Shown: piece after piece, positions 1 to 11,525 of the stretch
Numbering within the stretch: the stretch's first letter is position 1
Layout of the letters: every line of letters starts with the position of its first letter
Assembly: GCA_049999725.1 (NCBI GenBank)
Contig: JBNGIS010020183.1
Location: 1-28,472, forward strand
Source of the DNA: Haplomitrium mnioides
Taxonomy: Eukaryota; Marchantiophyta; Haplomitriopsida; Calobryales
Length of the DNA: 28,472 nt
Direction of reading: 5' to 3'
Made by a program: the position numbers and the translations under genes
The notes under the pieces: model-generated
Told to the model about the DNA's origin: nothing
Databases searched by the model: none
Seen by the model: the letters and a program-made list of their open reading frames with translations, nothing else

Positions 1-1327
1 CTTTGGCCAAATTCGAACTTTCACCTCGTCCGATTTGAACTTTCACATTTACTTTCCCTTCAGTCCAGATAGTCTATTTATCATCCTTTCACTATTCAGG
101 TATTACTCCTCTTAGTCACTCATAGAAAAGTTTGATGTAAGAACAATAACTCTCATAACTCCATTTCGAACTTTCTCAGATCATCCGCAAGACCAGTTAG
201 AGCTTTCAAGATCACCCTTTTCTTCAGTCTGAATCGTCTATATATCACCATTTCGTTCGCTTAACTTCGGATCCAGTTTAACCAGTCCTCCCCACTTAGG
301 AAGGCTGATCGGAACCAACCTAAGTGAGCTCACCACTTAGGAAGGTTCAATTCCGCTACATTCTTCGGATCGGACTCCTCGCGGACAACGGACTCTTCAG
401 ATTCTTTGGATTCTTCAAATTCCTTGCGATCGAATCCTTCTCTTCAATCTTTTTAATTCATCCCCACACGCAGATACCATGGCCAAGTCATCGCTCCTTC
501 ATCGCAGATTTCATCTTCGCACAGATATCTTCTTGCATTCATATTCAAAATTCTTCTTCCACTGCCAGGACAGGACCTTCTTCTCCATCGCAGGAGCTTT
601 CAGCGCAGTCTGCAGCCTTCACTTTGTAGCATCCTCTTTGAGCGCACAACGTGATCGCAGCCTTCCTCTTCATTCGTATACAGATCCCATCATTCTTCAC
701 ATTTCTTCCTCAGAGAAGAAAATCTTTCCTTCCTACAAATCGATCTCGTCAATCCGTCAGATCACAGAACAGGAGCCTTCGTAAAAATCGATTCTCCACC
801 AGCTCGTCACACACTATAGCTGCATTTTGTCCCATAAGTTTTCTCCAATAAACTACAAACAATATATAACCATTTGACTCTAACCCACTTTCGAGAGGCA
901 TCCCCACAAGGGAATAAGGCCACCGCTTAATACTATGCCCCTGGACAGACCTAGTTCAAGGCACACAACAGGGCAGCTTGTCCTCCAATGCAATTCCACT
1001 GGCTCCTGGGCAAGCTGTCCATCAACACACATGTAGACTGATAGGGGCTGGCTAGCCCTCAACAACTACATTAGTTTTACAACACAAAAATATATTTTTC
1101 TTTTTCTTCTTCTTCCCTGAAAAGGAAATCAACTTCCTCATCACCTAGCCTTCTCTTCTTTCCAACTACATCCCAAAATTTACTCACCAGTACTTATTTA
1201 TATATTTTTACACTTTACTCTCATTATACACAAAACTGAAGCTTTACCACTTCCCTCTCACTCCACTGCGCATAAGAGACCTCCTTTGAGTTGTTTCTGA
1301 CCTTTTGTCAGGAACTATGCTCCCACA
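1..1327 (-). repeat. Partial LTR (copy C), end of an LTR retrotransposon or solo LTR
   Basis: This stretch aligns along its length with the promoter-proximal part of the two LTRs further right (about 20890-22131 and 25425-26661). Shared blocks include the paired CCACTTAGGAAGG words near 290-350, the CACATGTAGA/GGGGCTGGCT block near 1030-1055, and the terminus ending TGCTCCCACA at 1327. Read on the minus strand the LTR begins TGTGGGAGCA, the canonical TG start. It is clearly more diverged from the other two copies than they are from each other, with several indels. It also has a private extra block (about 65-225) flanked by a repeated CTTCAGTC...GTCTAT word. The other end and its target duplication lie outside the window, so solo LTR versus full element cannot be decided. 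The 5 bp after the end are AAGTG, the expected target duplication. Confidence 0.85.
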
Positions 1328-1593
1328 AAGTGTGTTACTTCTTGAAGAAGTTTCTTGCAGCTCTCCGTTAGGAGAAATTCTTCCACCAAAGCTTTTGTCA
1401 AGCTAGCCTATGATTTAAGAATTTCTCTTGTTTGCTCTTTATACCATCTAGAAGTCTCACGCTCAAGAAATTCGAGTAGCAATGCCAACCGGTCATCTCG
1501 TTGCTTCTCACAATTTCCAATGCAAGCATGTTTGAAATCTCATAGATAGTACTCCACATTTTCATCTTCTTTTCCATAGAAAACTATAATCTT
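1328..1593 (-). pseudogene. Ty3/gypsy gag fragment interrupted by the LTR at its left
   Basis: The minus-strand translation reads like a plant retrotransposon gag core. A FYGKEDENVEYYL block is followed by RDDRLALLLEFLERE, then RWYKEQTREIL and SLTKALVEEFL. This is the usual order in the Retrotrans_gag family: capsid start, DKLALF-like helix, RW motif, then W..L...F. Two in-frame stops (a TGA after EYYL and a TAG where a W is normally found before ASLTKAL) show it is dead. The frame runs straight into the LTR terminus at 1327, so the LTR of copy C inserted inside gag and the rest lies upstream of the window. Gag forms the particle that packages element RNA in the cytoplasm. The domain assignment is from residue pattern only. 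Confidence 0.75.
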
Positions 1594-1842
1594 TCCCATC
1601 TTGATTGGATATCTTGATGTTGTTTCTCGATCAATTTCTCTTTCTTGCGACACTTACCACATCAACCACAAGACAAAAATATGTACCTCACAAATAGCTT
1701 GAATTATAATTGGGAAAACAAATGGATTCAGCTCCTCCAAAATCTCTCCATTCGCTTCACTCCAAATTGTTCCACCAATCTTTGGCAGATATGTATTTTG
1801 GCCATAATAAACATTCAAACCACAATGGTTATTTCTTAATCA

Positions 1843-2037
1843 TCTGTTGAAACCATTGAGAATTCTCTCCTTGATTTGATGAAATGCTCGCTCATGCTCC
1901 AAGGTCCAAACCCACTCCGTTGGAGTGTACATTTGTCGATATAACGGTATTGCCAAATAAGTAAAGTCACTTATAAAAAACAAGTAATAACTCACTAAAT
2001 TGATGAATCTCTTCAACTCAATGTTGTTGTGTGGTGG
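1843..2037 (-). pseudogene. Ty3/gypsy reverse transcriptase fragment (end of RT, connection to RNase H)
   Basis: Minus-strand reading gives PPHNNIELKRFINLVSYY, then FFISDF, APLY-like AIPLYRQ, and EWVWTLEHERAFHQIKERI. This is the well-known stretch after the polymerase active site in Ty3/gypsy RT: P.P..ELRRFLGL..YYRRFI, then PL..L, then W...C..AF..IK. Only about 65 codons remain; the upstream YLDD catalytic site is not visible. The same frame continues after one stop to 1654 with codons I do not recognise. Reverse transcriptase copies element RNA into DNA. It lies behind the gag relic in minus-strand order (RT first, gag second), the wrong order for one element, so either two elements or a rearrangement is involved. 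Confidence 0.75.
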
Positions 2038-3615
2038 CTATGAGCTTTCAATTGATCCTTCTTACAACTTCGAAAATTCTTGGCCACTTTTATGTCATGT
2101 CCTCGTTTGACATTCAACACGATAAAGCTCAATCACCACCTTCTGTCCCTCTCATTAATGAGGTCCGAACAACATAACCAAAAGTATGAAGCTAGAGGCT
2201 TTGCCGGTTTCTTTTTATGTGACTTTGATATTGATAGTGCACATTGAATATGAGAGGTGGGTTGAAGTGTGACTGCAATCATCAATACACAACAAAATCT
2301 ACAAAGTCTACAAAGTGTAAATACTCAATACAAAATATCTTGGAAATTATGAGCTCTTTACTCCAAATGTTCTCACACAAAACACTCTTGCTCTCACCTT
2401 TCTAACTCTTAACACACTCTTCACTTTATGAAAAACCACTCCTCAAGTGCTTTCCCTCCAATGAGCCTTCAAAGTAGCTCCACTAAGCGCTTCTCCAAAG
2501 GTCTCACACAACTCCCAAATCTCATGTCTAAAATGAAAACAAGTCTCTCTCCTCTCTCATGTTCCTTCTGATATACTAGTCTGAACAATTACTGGGAGTA
2601 AAACCAAATATTCTATCACCATAGGTAAAGAATCCATGGTGATTATCTCTCTAATTATTAAATCCTAAAAGTGCTCCTAAAGTATCTCCAACTTTTGTTT
2701 TCTTCTTCAAGAAGAGGCTTCTCATTTAGAGCCTCTCTTGTCAAAGAATCTCAAAATATGGTCCAATGCTGTTATTCCTTGTATTTGTGCCTACAAACAA
2801 TTCCTAAGATGATACTTCAAGATTCTCTCAAAGAATAAGTCAAAGAACAAATTGACTTTTCTCTTCTTTAGACTATTCTAGAAGAGTCTCTATAAATTTC
2901 TTGATGCTAATTCAATTTGCATGTACTATGACTAATTGGAAAGCTTGAAAAATAAAATTTCTACTTATATAGCATTGATTTAATTTTCTTTTTCTAAGAT
3001 GCTCTCTATTTTGACTTTTTTGCATATTAGCTTTGTAACTTTGATAGGTTATAACTTCTGGCTTACAAGAGTTTTTTTTTTCTTCTGTGAGTTTGTACTA
3101 GTTACCTAAAAAAATAATATACTACTTTAAAATATCATCTTCTAAAAATCTCTAATAAAAACACAATTTACTCTGTACTCAAATCTACACATATTGAAGA
3201 AAACCGATCAAATCTAAGTTTCCCTTAGTAACTTCTATACTTCATAACAATGCATTCCTGTCTATGACATGAGTCTAAGCACATTAAAATTTTCACAAAT
3301 CCATCTCAGGCCTTCACATGCCACAACTTGGTGTCTCTCTAGTTCTCAAGACATCTCTTCAATCAAAAGCTCTTCAGCTTCCACTCTCGTCAAAACACAA
3401 ATATTGATTCATGTCAACATTGAGCCATGCTCAACCCAGGTTTGATCTTCAAAATCTTTTGAGTAATTGAAAATTTCAGAAAATCCCTTTCTATCTGCTT
3501 TGCATCTGAGTACATGTTGACAAAATCATAAAGAATCTACAAAATATTTAAGAATCAAAACCATACTTTGAAACATAAAGCACAAGACCAAATAAAGTTG
3601 ACTAACATGACTTAC
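2038..3615. other. AT-rich stretch without a recognisable gene
   Basis: No open frame of useful length or recognised protein pattern is visible on either strand. Minus-strand reading of 2038-2220 still has codons without many stops and may be more of the same retroelement relic, but I recognise no motif. From about 2250 the sequence has CTCACAC/TCTCTC-rich text typical of untranslated or LTR sequence. I could not find a second copy in the window that would define LTR ends. Confidence 0.4.
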
Positions 3616-4098
3616 AAGTCCATGCGCAGATATACTCTTGAATTTAAGCACTAGAGGACTAGGAATCCATGTGCGCATGGACTCAAGACTCTATGCTTGC
3701 TTAGACTCGTGAGTCTTTTTACTCTTGGACTCACAAGTCCTGAATGTGCAAAGAATCTTCAAGCCATGCATGCATGAATTTTGTACTTCTTGCACGCTTG
3801 AACTCATAAGTCAAAGAGCAAAAAAACACCATGAGTCGATGCACGCATGCACTCAAGCATCATTGGGTCCAAAGACTCAAGAGTCCATGCTCGCATAGAC
3901 TTTAAGAGTCGTTGGGCACATGGGCTTTGGAGTCAAAGCAAGCAAAACTTGAGAGTCCTTGCGTGCATGGACTCATGGTGTCTATAGGGGGGAAGATTGT
4001 CTAATCCATGCGTGCATGGACTCAAGAGTCTTTGCGTGCTTAGACTCAAGAATCACTACTTGCATGGGCTAAGAAGTCCATGGGCATATGGACTCCTG
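3616..4098. repeat. Degenerate array of about 24-bp palindromic units
   Basis: About a dozen diverged units alternate a CATGCG(T/C)GCATG-type core with GACTCAAGAGTC-type joints. The consensus unit has 10-bp arms, GAGTCCATGC and GCATGGACTC, around a 2-bp centre, and AA between units. The best-preserved part is 3955-4045 and 4070-4095. Some units are expanded or partly deleted, for example around 3700-3830. Each unit is an inverted repeat, so either strand could form short hairpins. No open frame spans the array. Confidence 0.75.
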
Positions 4099-7000
4099 AC
4101 GAAAAAAAAAGAAGTAGAATTAAGACTTTTTACCTTCCCGTTCTTGTATGCTTCTTGTGGATCTGAAGTGAATGGATCTTGATGCTTCATTTTGTTGAAG
4201 TAGAACTTTTTCAGAGAGGTCTTATAGAGATCGATCCCATTATCTGGCTACACCAGAAGCTCGATGTGAGCTCTATGCCGTTTTCAAATCATGGAAATTT
4301 GGAGCAAAAGATCCAATGGCATGTTAAAGTTTTTGCCCTTGTCTTGGAAAAGGTACAAGTGATGCTCTATGTCTCATATAGTTCTGTAGCAAACTGGCTA
4401 TTTGTTGGCTAGTTTTATGGGCTCAATTGTCTTGAGAACATTGGCATGCCAATAGGGCTCAAGATGTGTTGATTTTGGAGCAATAGCTTGAGATGCTCTT
4501 TTTTGTGCAACCAAAATTTGCAAAACCTTGACTCTGAAAGTGAAAGATAAAAGGTAGTAGAAAAACAAAGGGCAAAAATATGCCAAATGATAAGAAAATA
4601 CAAAAATGACTATGACAGAAAAAACTTGATCTTGTATTTACACTTGTGACACTCGAAAGAAACTTTCCATTGTCACTCATTTTATGTATAAATTTCAAAA
4701 AGTAGATTTTCCTACCAAAAATTGACTTGCAGAGCTCTTGACACATAGGTTTGCATGGTGAAAAAGTAAAGTTAGTATACAAAGAGTTGCTCATTTTCAC
4801 CTTTCTAGGTTTTTTTTTTTTGTTTTCTAACCTACTTTAAAAAATGAGCCAGTGCAAAAACATAAATATGACAAAAAATTCCATTAGTGAGCTTGCCAAA
4901 GCAAGAATAAAATGTTGTTTGGGGCACATTAGGACTGTAGCACAACTTTTCTTTCCTATTGCACGATTGATCGTTTCTCTTGAACGATTTTGCAATCTTC
5001 AATTTCTATTGATTTATGCTAGCATTGGAGCACAATTTTGCATGTTTATTTGTGTTGATTTCTGCCAATATTGGAGCTTAAGGTTGTGCATGAGTGTTAG
5101 TTTTTGCTTCCCATTCACAGTTTGCTAAGTCAGTTTCTTGTGTGATAATTGTTTTAGTGTTTGTGTTGACTTCATATTTTGTAGGTTCCACTATGTTGAA
5201 ACTTCTTTGCTTCTTCTATGCATCAAAGTGCTACATCTATGAAGCCTATTTTTTGCTGAATTCTTTGTCACTAAGCATCGATTTGAGTCATATTGTTGCT
5301 GCTTCGAGCATTTGTTTTCTCGTTTGACTTGCTTATGCTGATTTTTGTGAGAATTTTGCCAGTGAACGTCAGTTTTTCCCACCATCCATTGAGCATTTAT
5401 TTCTTCCCTATTCAAGCCTATTTTTTTCACAACTCTCAATGGGCAAGTTTCTTATCGAGCAGACTTTGAGTAGATTTTGAGCACAAAGAATTCTTTATTA
5501 AACAAGAATTGAGCTCTTTAAGTAAATTTTGTGTGTGTGGAAGCATATTTCAATAGGCAAGTTCATCTGAGCAGTTTTAGAGCTCAAAGAGATTTTTTTT
5601 TCAAGTGGATTTTGAGCTTATTACAATTCTTGCGATGTAGATTTTTTATTTTGCAGGTTGGATAGCTCTTTTAAACGCTTCCCATGCAGGCTCACAGATT
5701 TCTTCAAACTCCATCACCTACATTGGTTTTTGCCAGTTTTTTGCTTCAACCTACATCAAATCTCTTTTGTGCATCCATTTTCCCAATGTGGATTTATCTT
5801 CTTCTATCTACATCAGATGTTCTTTTATCGAGTCTAGTTTTTTCACAGCTCTCAATAGACAAGCTCTTTATTAGATGTTGGTTTTTTACATTCGTCATTG
5901 AGCAACACTGCAAGTGATCTTTGTATAAGCATTCTTTTTGTTTTTTGCTTTGAATTAATTCAGCTTTAGGGCACATGTTTTGGTTTGAGTTACCATCTGT
6001 AGAGCAAAATTTGATAGCATTTTGAGGAGCAAACATTTTGGGTTCTTTCTTTCCACGCAGGTTCATATTGCATAAGCACATGCTAGCTAAAGAATATTTT
6101 TAGTTTTTTTCCCCACACAAGTTTTAAGAGCTCTTTTTATGCAAGCTGATTTTCTAGAGCCTCTTTGAGTGACTTTCTTATGAGAATTGAATTTCTTGTT
6201 TTTGTTTTTGTTGCTCCTTCAATCAATGTTATCATTCATTTTTGGCTTTGACCTCCTTCAATGTTTTGCTCATCATCACCTAAATATTTTGATGCATTTC
6301 AAATTTGTGTTGTGCCTACAAAAGAGCCTAAATTTTTGGCTGTATATGTCTTCTTTTGCCTCTCTTTCGCAAGACACTCAATCTTGCTACCTTCATGCGC
6401 AAGCATTGCATTTGAGCTTTGATTTCTTCTTGAGTTTCTTCTTTTTTTTTGTTTTTGGCAAGACACAGGTTTGAGTTTCATGTCTGGTAAGTTTGAGTCA
6501 CTTTATACAATTTATTCAATTGATTCTCCCTTTCCTTTTTGTAGAACACAAACATTCTTTCTCTTTCTACCTCCCACGCATGTTTGTAGAGCTTTTTCTA
6601 TCAAACTTTCATTTTCTTCTATTGTCTCTCATGTTCCATTCTTTGATTTATTATTTCTTTCTTGATATATGTGAGAATTTTGCCATTGATCATCATTTTC
6701 TCCCATCTCCTCACTTCGAGCACAATTCTTCATTCTTGCTTTTGAGCTTGATTCTTCTTAACTTAAAGCATAGTTCTCCATTCTTTCCTTCAACACATTG
6801 TAGATCTCTTTCAAGGTATTGGATGTTGTAATACAGCTCCAAGACAATTGGAAATTAGTAATATATGATGGATGCATCTCTCATTTTTTCCTTCTGTTTC
6901 TTCTAGAGTAAATGAATGAAAATGAACATCATACTCATAATGGAAGGAAGAAAGGAGGTAGACCAAAGCTTCATGCATTACAAGAAGAGCGTTGAGCGGT

Positions 7001-7154
7001 CCGCAAACAATAACAAAGTGATCATCGCCAATGAGAATAAAAAGAAGAGATATATTGCAAGTATAATGAGAGTCATGCAGTTCATCAAGAATGCTTTCAA
7101 GTTCAATGTTTTCAAGAACAAGAAAATTGCAAGAATGTTGTAAATATAATATAA
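4099..7154. other. AT-rich region of degenerate interspersed repeats, no gene recognised
   Basis: Short open frames occur on both strands but none resembles a known protein, and most look like T-rich low-complexity translations. Some phrases recur. A CACA(A/G)CTCTCAATGGGCAAG-like phrase is found at about 5429, 5548 (partly) and 5843. TGTGAGAATTTTGCCA is at about 5346 and 6668, each time followed by CATTTTC/CAGTTTTTC and a GAGCA word. GAGCACAATT(T/C)T recurs at about 5028 and 6718. These indicate an old, decayed repeat with a long unit rather than coding sequence. Confidence 0.4.
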
Positions 7155-7480
7155 ATGGATGCATTTCTCAATGGAGTAACATCTATGATAGAAAGTGCCC
7201 TCGAGGATAATACTCGAAGGGATTTGAGCTCAGAAAACCAAATGTTGGAATGTTGTGTTGGGGAAGTTGAGAGCAACCATAAAGTAGTAATAAGTGATGA
7301 TATAGCAAACCTCATGCAAGCATATGCAATTGTGGAAGAAGTTGAACAAGACACAAATAGAGCACTATCCAAACAAGTTGATGCTATTTAGAATGCAAGA
7401 ATTAGAGCTCAAAATGGTAAATCATGTGCTTTGTATGATTTCCATCATTGAGATGCTTCTATAAGCATTGGTCAAGAAAT

Positions 7481-8269
7481 TTTTCCTTGCATGGAAAGAT
7501 TTTGTGGCCACTACCATGCATTATATATGCTTGAAGAAAGCATAAGTACAACTTTTAGCTCATCAAAGTGGAGTAAGTGTTGTGGTGGGGGCAAAGTACA
7601 ATTGTGTATGCTTGAGATGCTACAAGAGTATCTTCAAATGTTACAAGTATATGAGAATAAAGATCATTGTCAACAGATTAGATTATATAATGCAACGTTT
7701 TGCTTTACATCGACCCGTAGTAAAAGCATAGGCTTTAGGTTGGGCCAAGATGTACATACCTATAAAATCCATGGAGCATATTGTCACATGATTAGCAACC
7801 TTCAACTTGAGAATGGTAAACCAGCTTGCTTCAGGAGTTGAATCCTACATTGGATCTAAAATTGTTAGACCGCTTACGAGTTGTTCTTGCTATAAACTCC
7901 TTTTTCCAAGCATTTCGGTTTGTAGAAGAGAGACCAACAGCCAATGCTAAACATAACTTGAAGTTGGTACCTCAAAGAAAGAGAAACCACGGTGAAAAGA
8001 GGGATCCTCATTGCTACAATCTTCCGACAACGCAAGAAGTAGAACTAATTATTCCTAGAGAAAAAGGCAAGGTTGAATTATGCAACATTGTCATCCAACT
8101 TTGCAACAATAAGAGATTGAAGCACATTGATCCATGTCATCCATCTTATAATCCTTTACAATGTCCACTCCTTTTTCCACCAAGAGATAATGGGTGGTCG
8201 AATGCCATTCCGCAACATGGGAGGTCTAGACATGTGGCCATGCAACAATTCTATACCTATTGCTTATGA
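7481..8269 (+). pseudogene. Helitron RepHel, N-terminal part upstream of Rep
   Basis: Two overlapping frames (about 7481-7841 and 7826-8269) join by a frameshift near 7830. The first has a CGHYHALYMLEE zinc-finger-like start, then CCGGGKVQLCMLEML, IRLYNATFCFTS, and HGAYCHMISNLQLENGKPACF. These match the plant Helitron order (C..C.A..W..E, CC..G.V.LP, IR.YN...AF.S, I.G...H.IG.L.P..G..P.FAQ). The second has AFRFVEERPTAN, YNLPTTQEVELII, and HPSYNPLQCPLLFPP...GW, which lead into the Rep domain. Frameshifts and lost residues mean this is a relic. Identification rests on many ordered motifs and is firm; exact ends are not. Confidence 0.85.
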
Positions 8270-9391
8270 ATTTGTTCATAGCAAGCTTCTCTTTTGCACT
8301 ATGGAGGTGGCTCTTTCAACATTATGTTGTTGGAATGGTTGCTAAAGCAAAGCAATACAACTTAAACTTCTTAGTGCACAATCAAACCAAACTACAAGCA
8401 GAGCTCTGTCAAGGCTTGGTTGATGTTATCGCAAGTGACATGAACATCGGTGGTCCACAAGTTGATCATCAGATTGTTCTTCCATTGTTATCCCTTGGAT
8501 CGCATAGGTTTATGCAACAATCCTATCAAGATTCTATGACTATTGTGCATTGTAAAGGAATCCATGATGTGTTTTTGACATTCATATGCAATCCAAAGTG
8601 GACTGAGATAACAATTGAGCCGAGTGAAGAGCAAACAACCAACAATAAGAATGGTATTATGTCTCACACTTTCAACATGAAAGCTACTTTTTTGCTAAAA
8701 GAAATTGTGAAAGAGTAGATGGTTTGCCAATGTTAACGATCATGTTTAGACAAGGGAGTTATAAAAGCAAGAGCTCCCTCATAATCATTTTCTCCTCATT
8801 TTTCCACAAGAGGAAAAAAATCTCAACAATAGCACATATTGATCATTTGGCTTCTACAGAGCTATTGTCTCATTATAATGCATACCTTTATGAAACAGTG
8901 ACAAAATGCTTACTACACAAGTCTAGCAAGATAGGATATCTGGCTGTCTCTTGCATGGTATTTGCACAAAAAAATACCCTTGCAACTTCAATGAAGAAAC
9001 TATTGTTGGTTAAGATGGGTATGCCACATATTGTCGTTGCAATGACGAACATATGTTCCAACATATGTTTGGAGTATTTGTTTATGACAATTGTTGGGTT
9101 GCTCCATATAATACCTTTCTTATTATGAAATGAAATGTGCATATCAATGTTGAAGTTTCTATGAGCATCCAAAGTGTTAAATATCTTTTTAAATATGTTT
9201 ATAAAGACCTTGATTGTACCTCCTTCCAAGTAGAAGGACCTTTAGATGAAATCAAACAATATTCGGATGCAAGATATCTTAGCCTTTGCAAGGACATTGA
9301 CTCCTTGATGTCTTTCAAAAAACATTGTGAGAAAACCTCTTGTAATGCGACTAGCCGTTCATTTGTTGGGACAACATATTATTCTATTTAA
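8260..9391 (+). pseudogene. Helitron Rep domain (Helitron_like_N) with HUH-type site, broken
   Basis: Frame one (8260-8718) has RWLFQHYVVGMVAKAKQYNL, LQAELCQGLVDVI, QQSYQDSMTIV and FLTFICNPKWTEI, the diagnostic Helitron_like_N sequence. A few codons in another frame at about 8774-8815 read LPHNHFLLIFPQE: the two histidines of the HUH metal-binding motif (8780-8788) survive as H-N-H. The next frame (8724-9128) carries AHIDHLASTELL, then LYETVTKCLLHK. After another shift, 9137-9391 has KYLFKYVYKD, the two tyrosines of YxxKYxxK (residues 16 and 20), followed by DEIKQYSDARY. In an intact protein these histidines and tyrosines cut and rejoin one DNA strand. At least three frameshifts separate them here. 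Confidence 0.88.
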
Positions 9392-10061
9392 AGAAGTTGC
9401 CAAACTTGCCAAAGTTATCACACGTTCAAGTGTTGATAGCACAACTCTCACAAAATACTTTGTGTATAATGCCACAAGTAGCAAAGGGCAAGATATTTTG
9501 TAATATTGGTTTTCCTCAAAATCATGTGTCTAAAAAAAAGTGAGGTGGTCGTAAATTCTGGAAGATTGAGAAGAAGGAGCTTAGGTTGTGCGACAAATGT
9601 ATTTTGTTCCACTAGTCATAGAAGAGGGCTTCTTTTTGCAATTGTTGACTATTGTGTCTGGATCAATCTTTTTTTAAGATCTTTGTACTCTAGAAGGAGT
9701 TCTACAACTGACTTTTCAAAGTGCATGTAGTGCAAGGAGGTTTCTCCAAGATGAATAAGAATGGAAAACTTGCCTCCACAAGGCAAGTGTGGATCAACAC
9801 CTAGAGCAACTATGCAACCTCCTTGCTACCTTACTTATGTTTTGCACCCTTGCCCATCTTGAAGAATTGTGGCATGAGTTTGTTGATGAATTCTTGCATG
9901 ATGTACAATATTAACAAATGCTTACTGGTGAGAATATAGAGGAGGCACATAATAAAGTCCTCCTTTTGGATTCTAGATTGCAAGTGGCTAACAAATTGCT
10001 TGCTGATTTTTCTAATATGTCATTGCCAATGGCTCTTGCTCCACAACCTTGAGTCAATGGT

Positions 10062-11525
10062 TTGCTTGGCATGGAGCATTCTTACAACAAAGTTCATTTA
10101 CTTAACCATTATGTGCCTCTTTTGTATGAAGAGAAAAGTATGATTGTGACCACTATTCTTGACAACATTGATAGAAAAACCCCAAGCATTTTCTTCTTGG
10201 ATGTCCTTGGAGGTTCAAGCATTACTTTTGTGTACAACATTGTTCTTGCTTTTGTATGTGTCCATGGAGATGTGGCTATTGTTTTGGCTTCTTTTGGTAT
10301 TGCTGCTCTCTTGATGACAAGTGGTTGGACTTCTCATTCAGCCTTTGAAATCCCATTGACAATTTTTAGTGGTTTGTTTTGTGGATTTAATTCTAATAAT
10401 GACATTGCCAAGTCATTTGTGTTGCGAAGCTAACTATTTGGGATGAGGATCTAGCCCAACATCAACATTGTACCAAGGCAATTGAATGTTCTATACATGA
10501 TATTTTGCAATTGCCCAACATACCTTTTGGCAGCCAAGTTATCACGTTTGGAGGTGGCTTTTGCTAGTGCCCACACGTTGTCACTCGAGTATCAAGACCA
10601 GCAAGTGTCGCATCTTTTTTGCAACAATCTTATCTTTGGTGTGAGACTAAGATGCTTCATCTTAGAGAAAAGATGCGTCTTTGAGAAGACCCAACATCTT
10701 GTTTGCATGCTAAGTATATATTGCATATTGGAAACGACATAAAGCTTGAGTTCAACAACACTTCGTTTGATCTTCATGGAGATGTAGATCCAAACTTATG
10801 GAGAGATATTGGTCTATACATTGGGATTACTCACGCAACCTCATTAGAGAACTTGATTGAGATTGTCTTTCCAAACCTTGCTGATCTTGTAACATTAGAT
10901 GATATAAATAGTCGAAGCATATTGACATCAACAAGAGTTGTTGTTGATGAAATTAATAGTTTGATTACATCACGTATTGAGAGTGATGAACACATGTTTC
11001 TCTTGGTTGATACTGTCATTATGCAAGGCGATCAAGAGATAGCCTATAGTTCCAAATATTTGAGCACCATATTGTGCTAAGCATACCTCCTCATCGTCTA
11101 ATATTGAAAGTTAGAGTGTTTGTAACGTTATTGCATAATTAGGATGCATCCATTTGCTATGCAATGGCATATAGTTGATTGTACACCAACTCGCATGTCG
11201 TGTCATCATAGCAAAAATTATTAGAGGAGCACATATAGGCAATATGGGGAACATCCCTTACATCGCAACATTATCAATTGGGAATCAATGGCCATTTACT
11301 CTATTACAATGCTAATTCTCATTGCAACTTGTATTTGCATTGACGATTAACAAGTCGCAAAGACAAACAATGAACATAGTAGGCATTTACTTGCCGCAAT
11401 TTGTGTTCACGCATGGCCAATTGAATGTAGCATTGTCACGTACCACTAATATCACTAATATGAGTGTATATTGTCTTGGCTTTGCTTCCACAAGAATTAT
11501 CATGTATGGAGAATCATTTCGTTAA
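10062..11525 (+). pseudogene. Helitron PIF1-like helicase domain, broken
   Basis: The first segment (10062-10433) has FFLDVLGGSSITFVYN at residues 44-59, where the Walker A motif GPGGTGKT is expected; the lysine and the GTG core are gone. It continues with HGDVAIVLASFGIAALLM and TSHSAFEIPL. After a frameshift, TIWDEDLAQHQHC (about 10433-10471) keeps the DE of Walker B. The next segment (10703-11080) has DINSRSILTSTRVVVDEIN, and a short piece at about 11077 reads LSIPPHRLILKV. The last segment (11322-11525) has TINKSQ (residues 8-13) and HGQLNVALSR (31-40), the final helicase motifs. The order matches the Helitron helicase throughout. Loss of the Walker A lysine and the frame breaks rule out ATPase function. 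The stretch 9392-10061 is probably the decayed linker. Confidence 0.88.

Larger units (their letters stand above)
7155..11525 (+). mobile_element. Decayed autonomous Helitron (Rep-helicase), borders not resolved
   Basis: Collinear plus-strand fragments in three frames give, in order, the region before Rep, the Helitron_like_N/Rep domain with an HUH-type motif and YxxKYxxK, and the PIF1-like helicase through its last motif. That is the full domain order of a plant Helitron RepHel protein. Helitrons move by rolling-circle transposition in which Rep nicks and joins DNA and the helicase unwinds it. Frame changes and stops make it non-functional. I could not identify the expected 5' TC end, the 3' hairpin followed by CTRR, or an A|T insertion site; the coordinates are the limits of recognisable or probable coding sequence. 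The first frame (7155-7391) is open for 78 codons but not itself diagnostic. Confidence 0.85.

Noticed and set aside
324-851. Overlapping 66- to 101-codon plus-strand frames near the left end.
   Set aside because: They lie inside an LTR, antisense to it, and are S/F-rich translations of pyrimidine-rich sequence that is not kept open in the other copies.
2250-2600. A possible second LTR end because of CTCACAC and TCTCTC-rich text.
   Set aside because: No second copy, TG/CA pair or target duplication could be found in the window.
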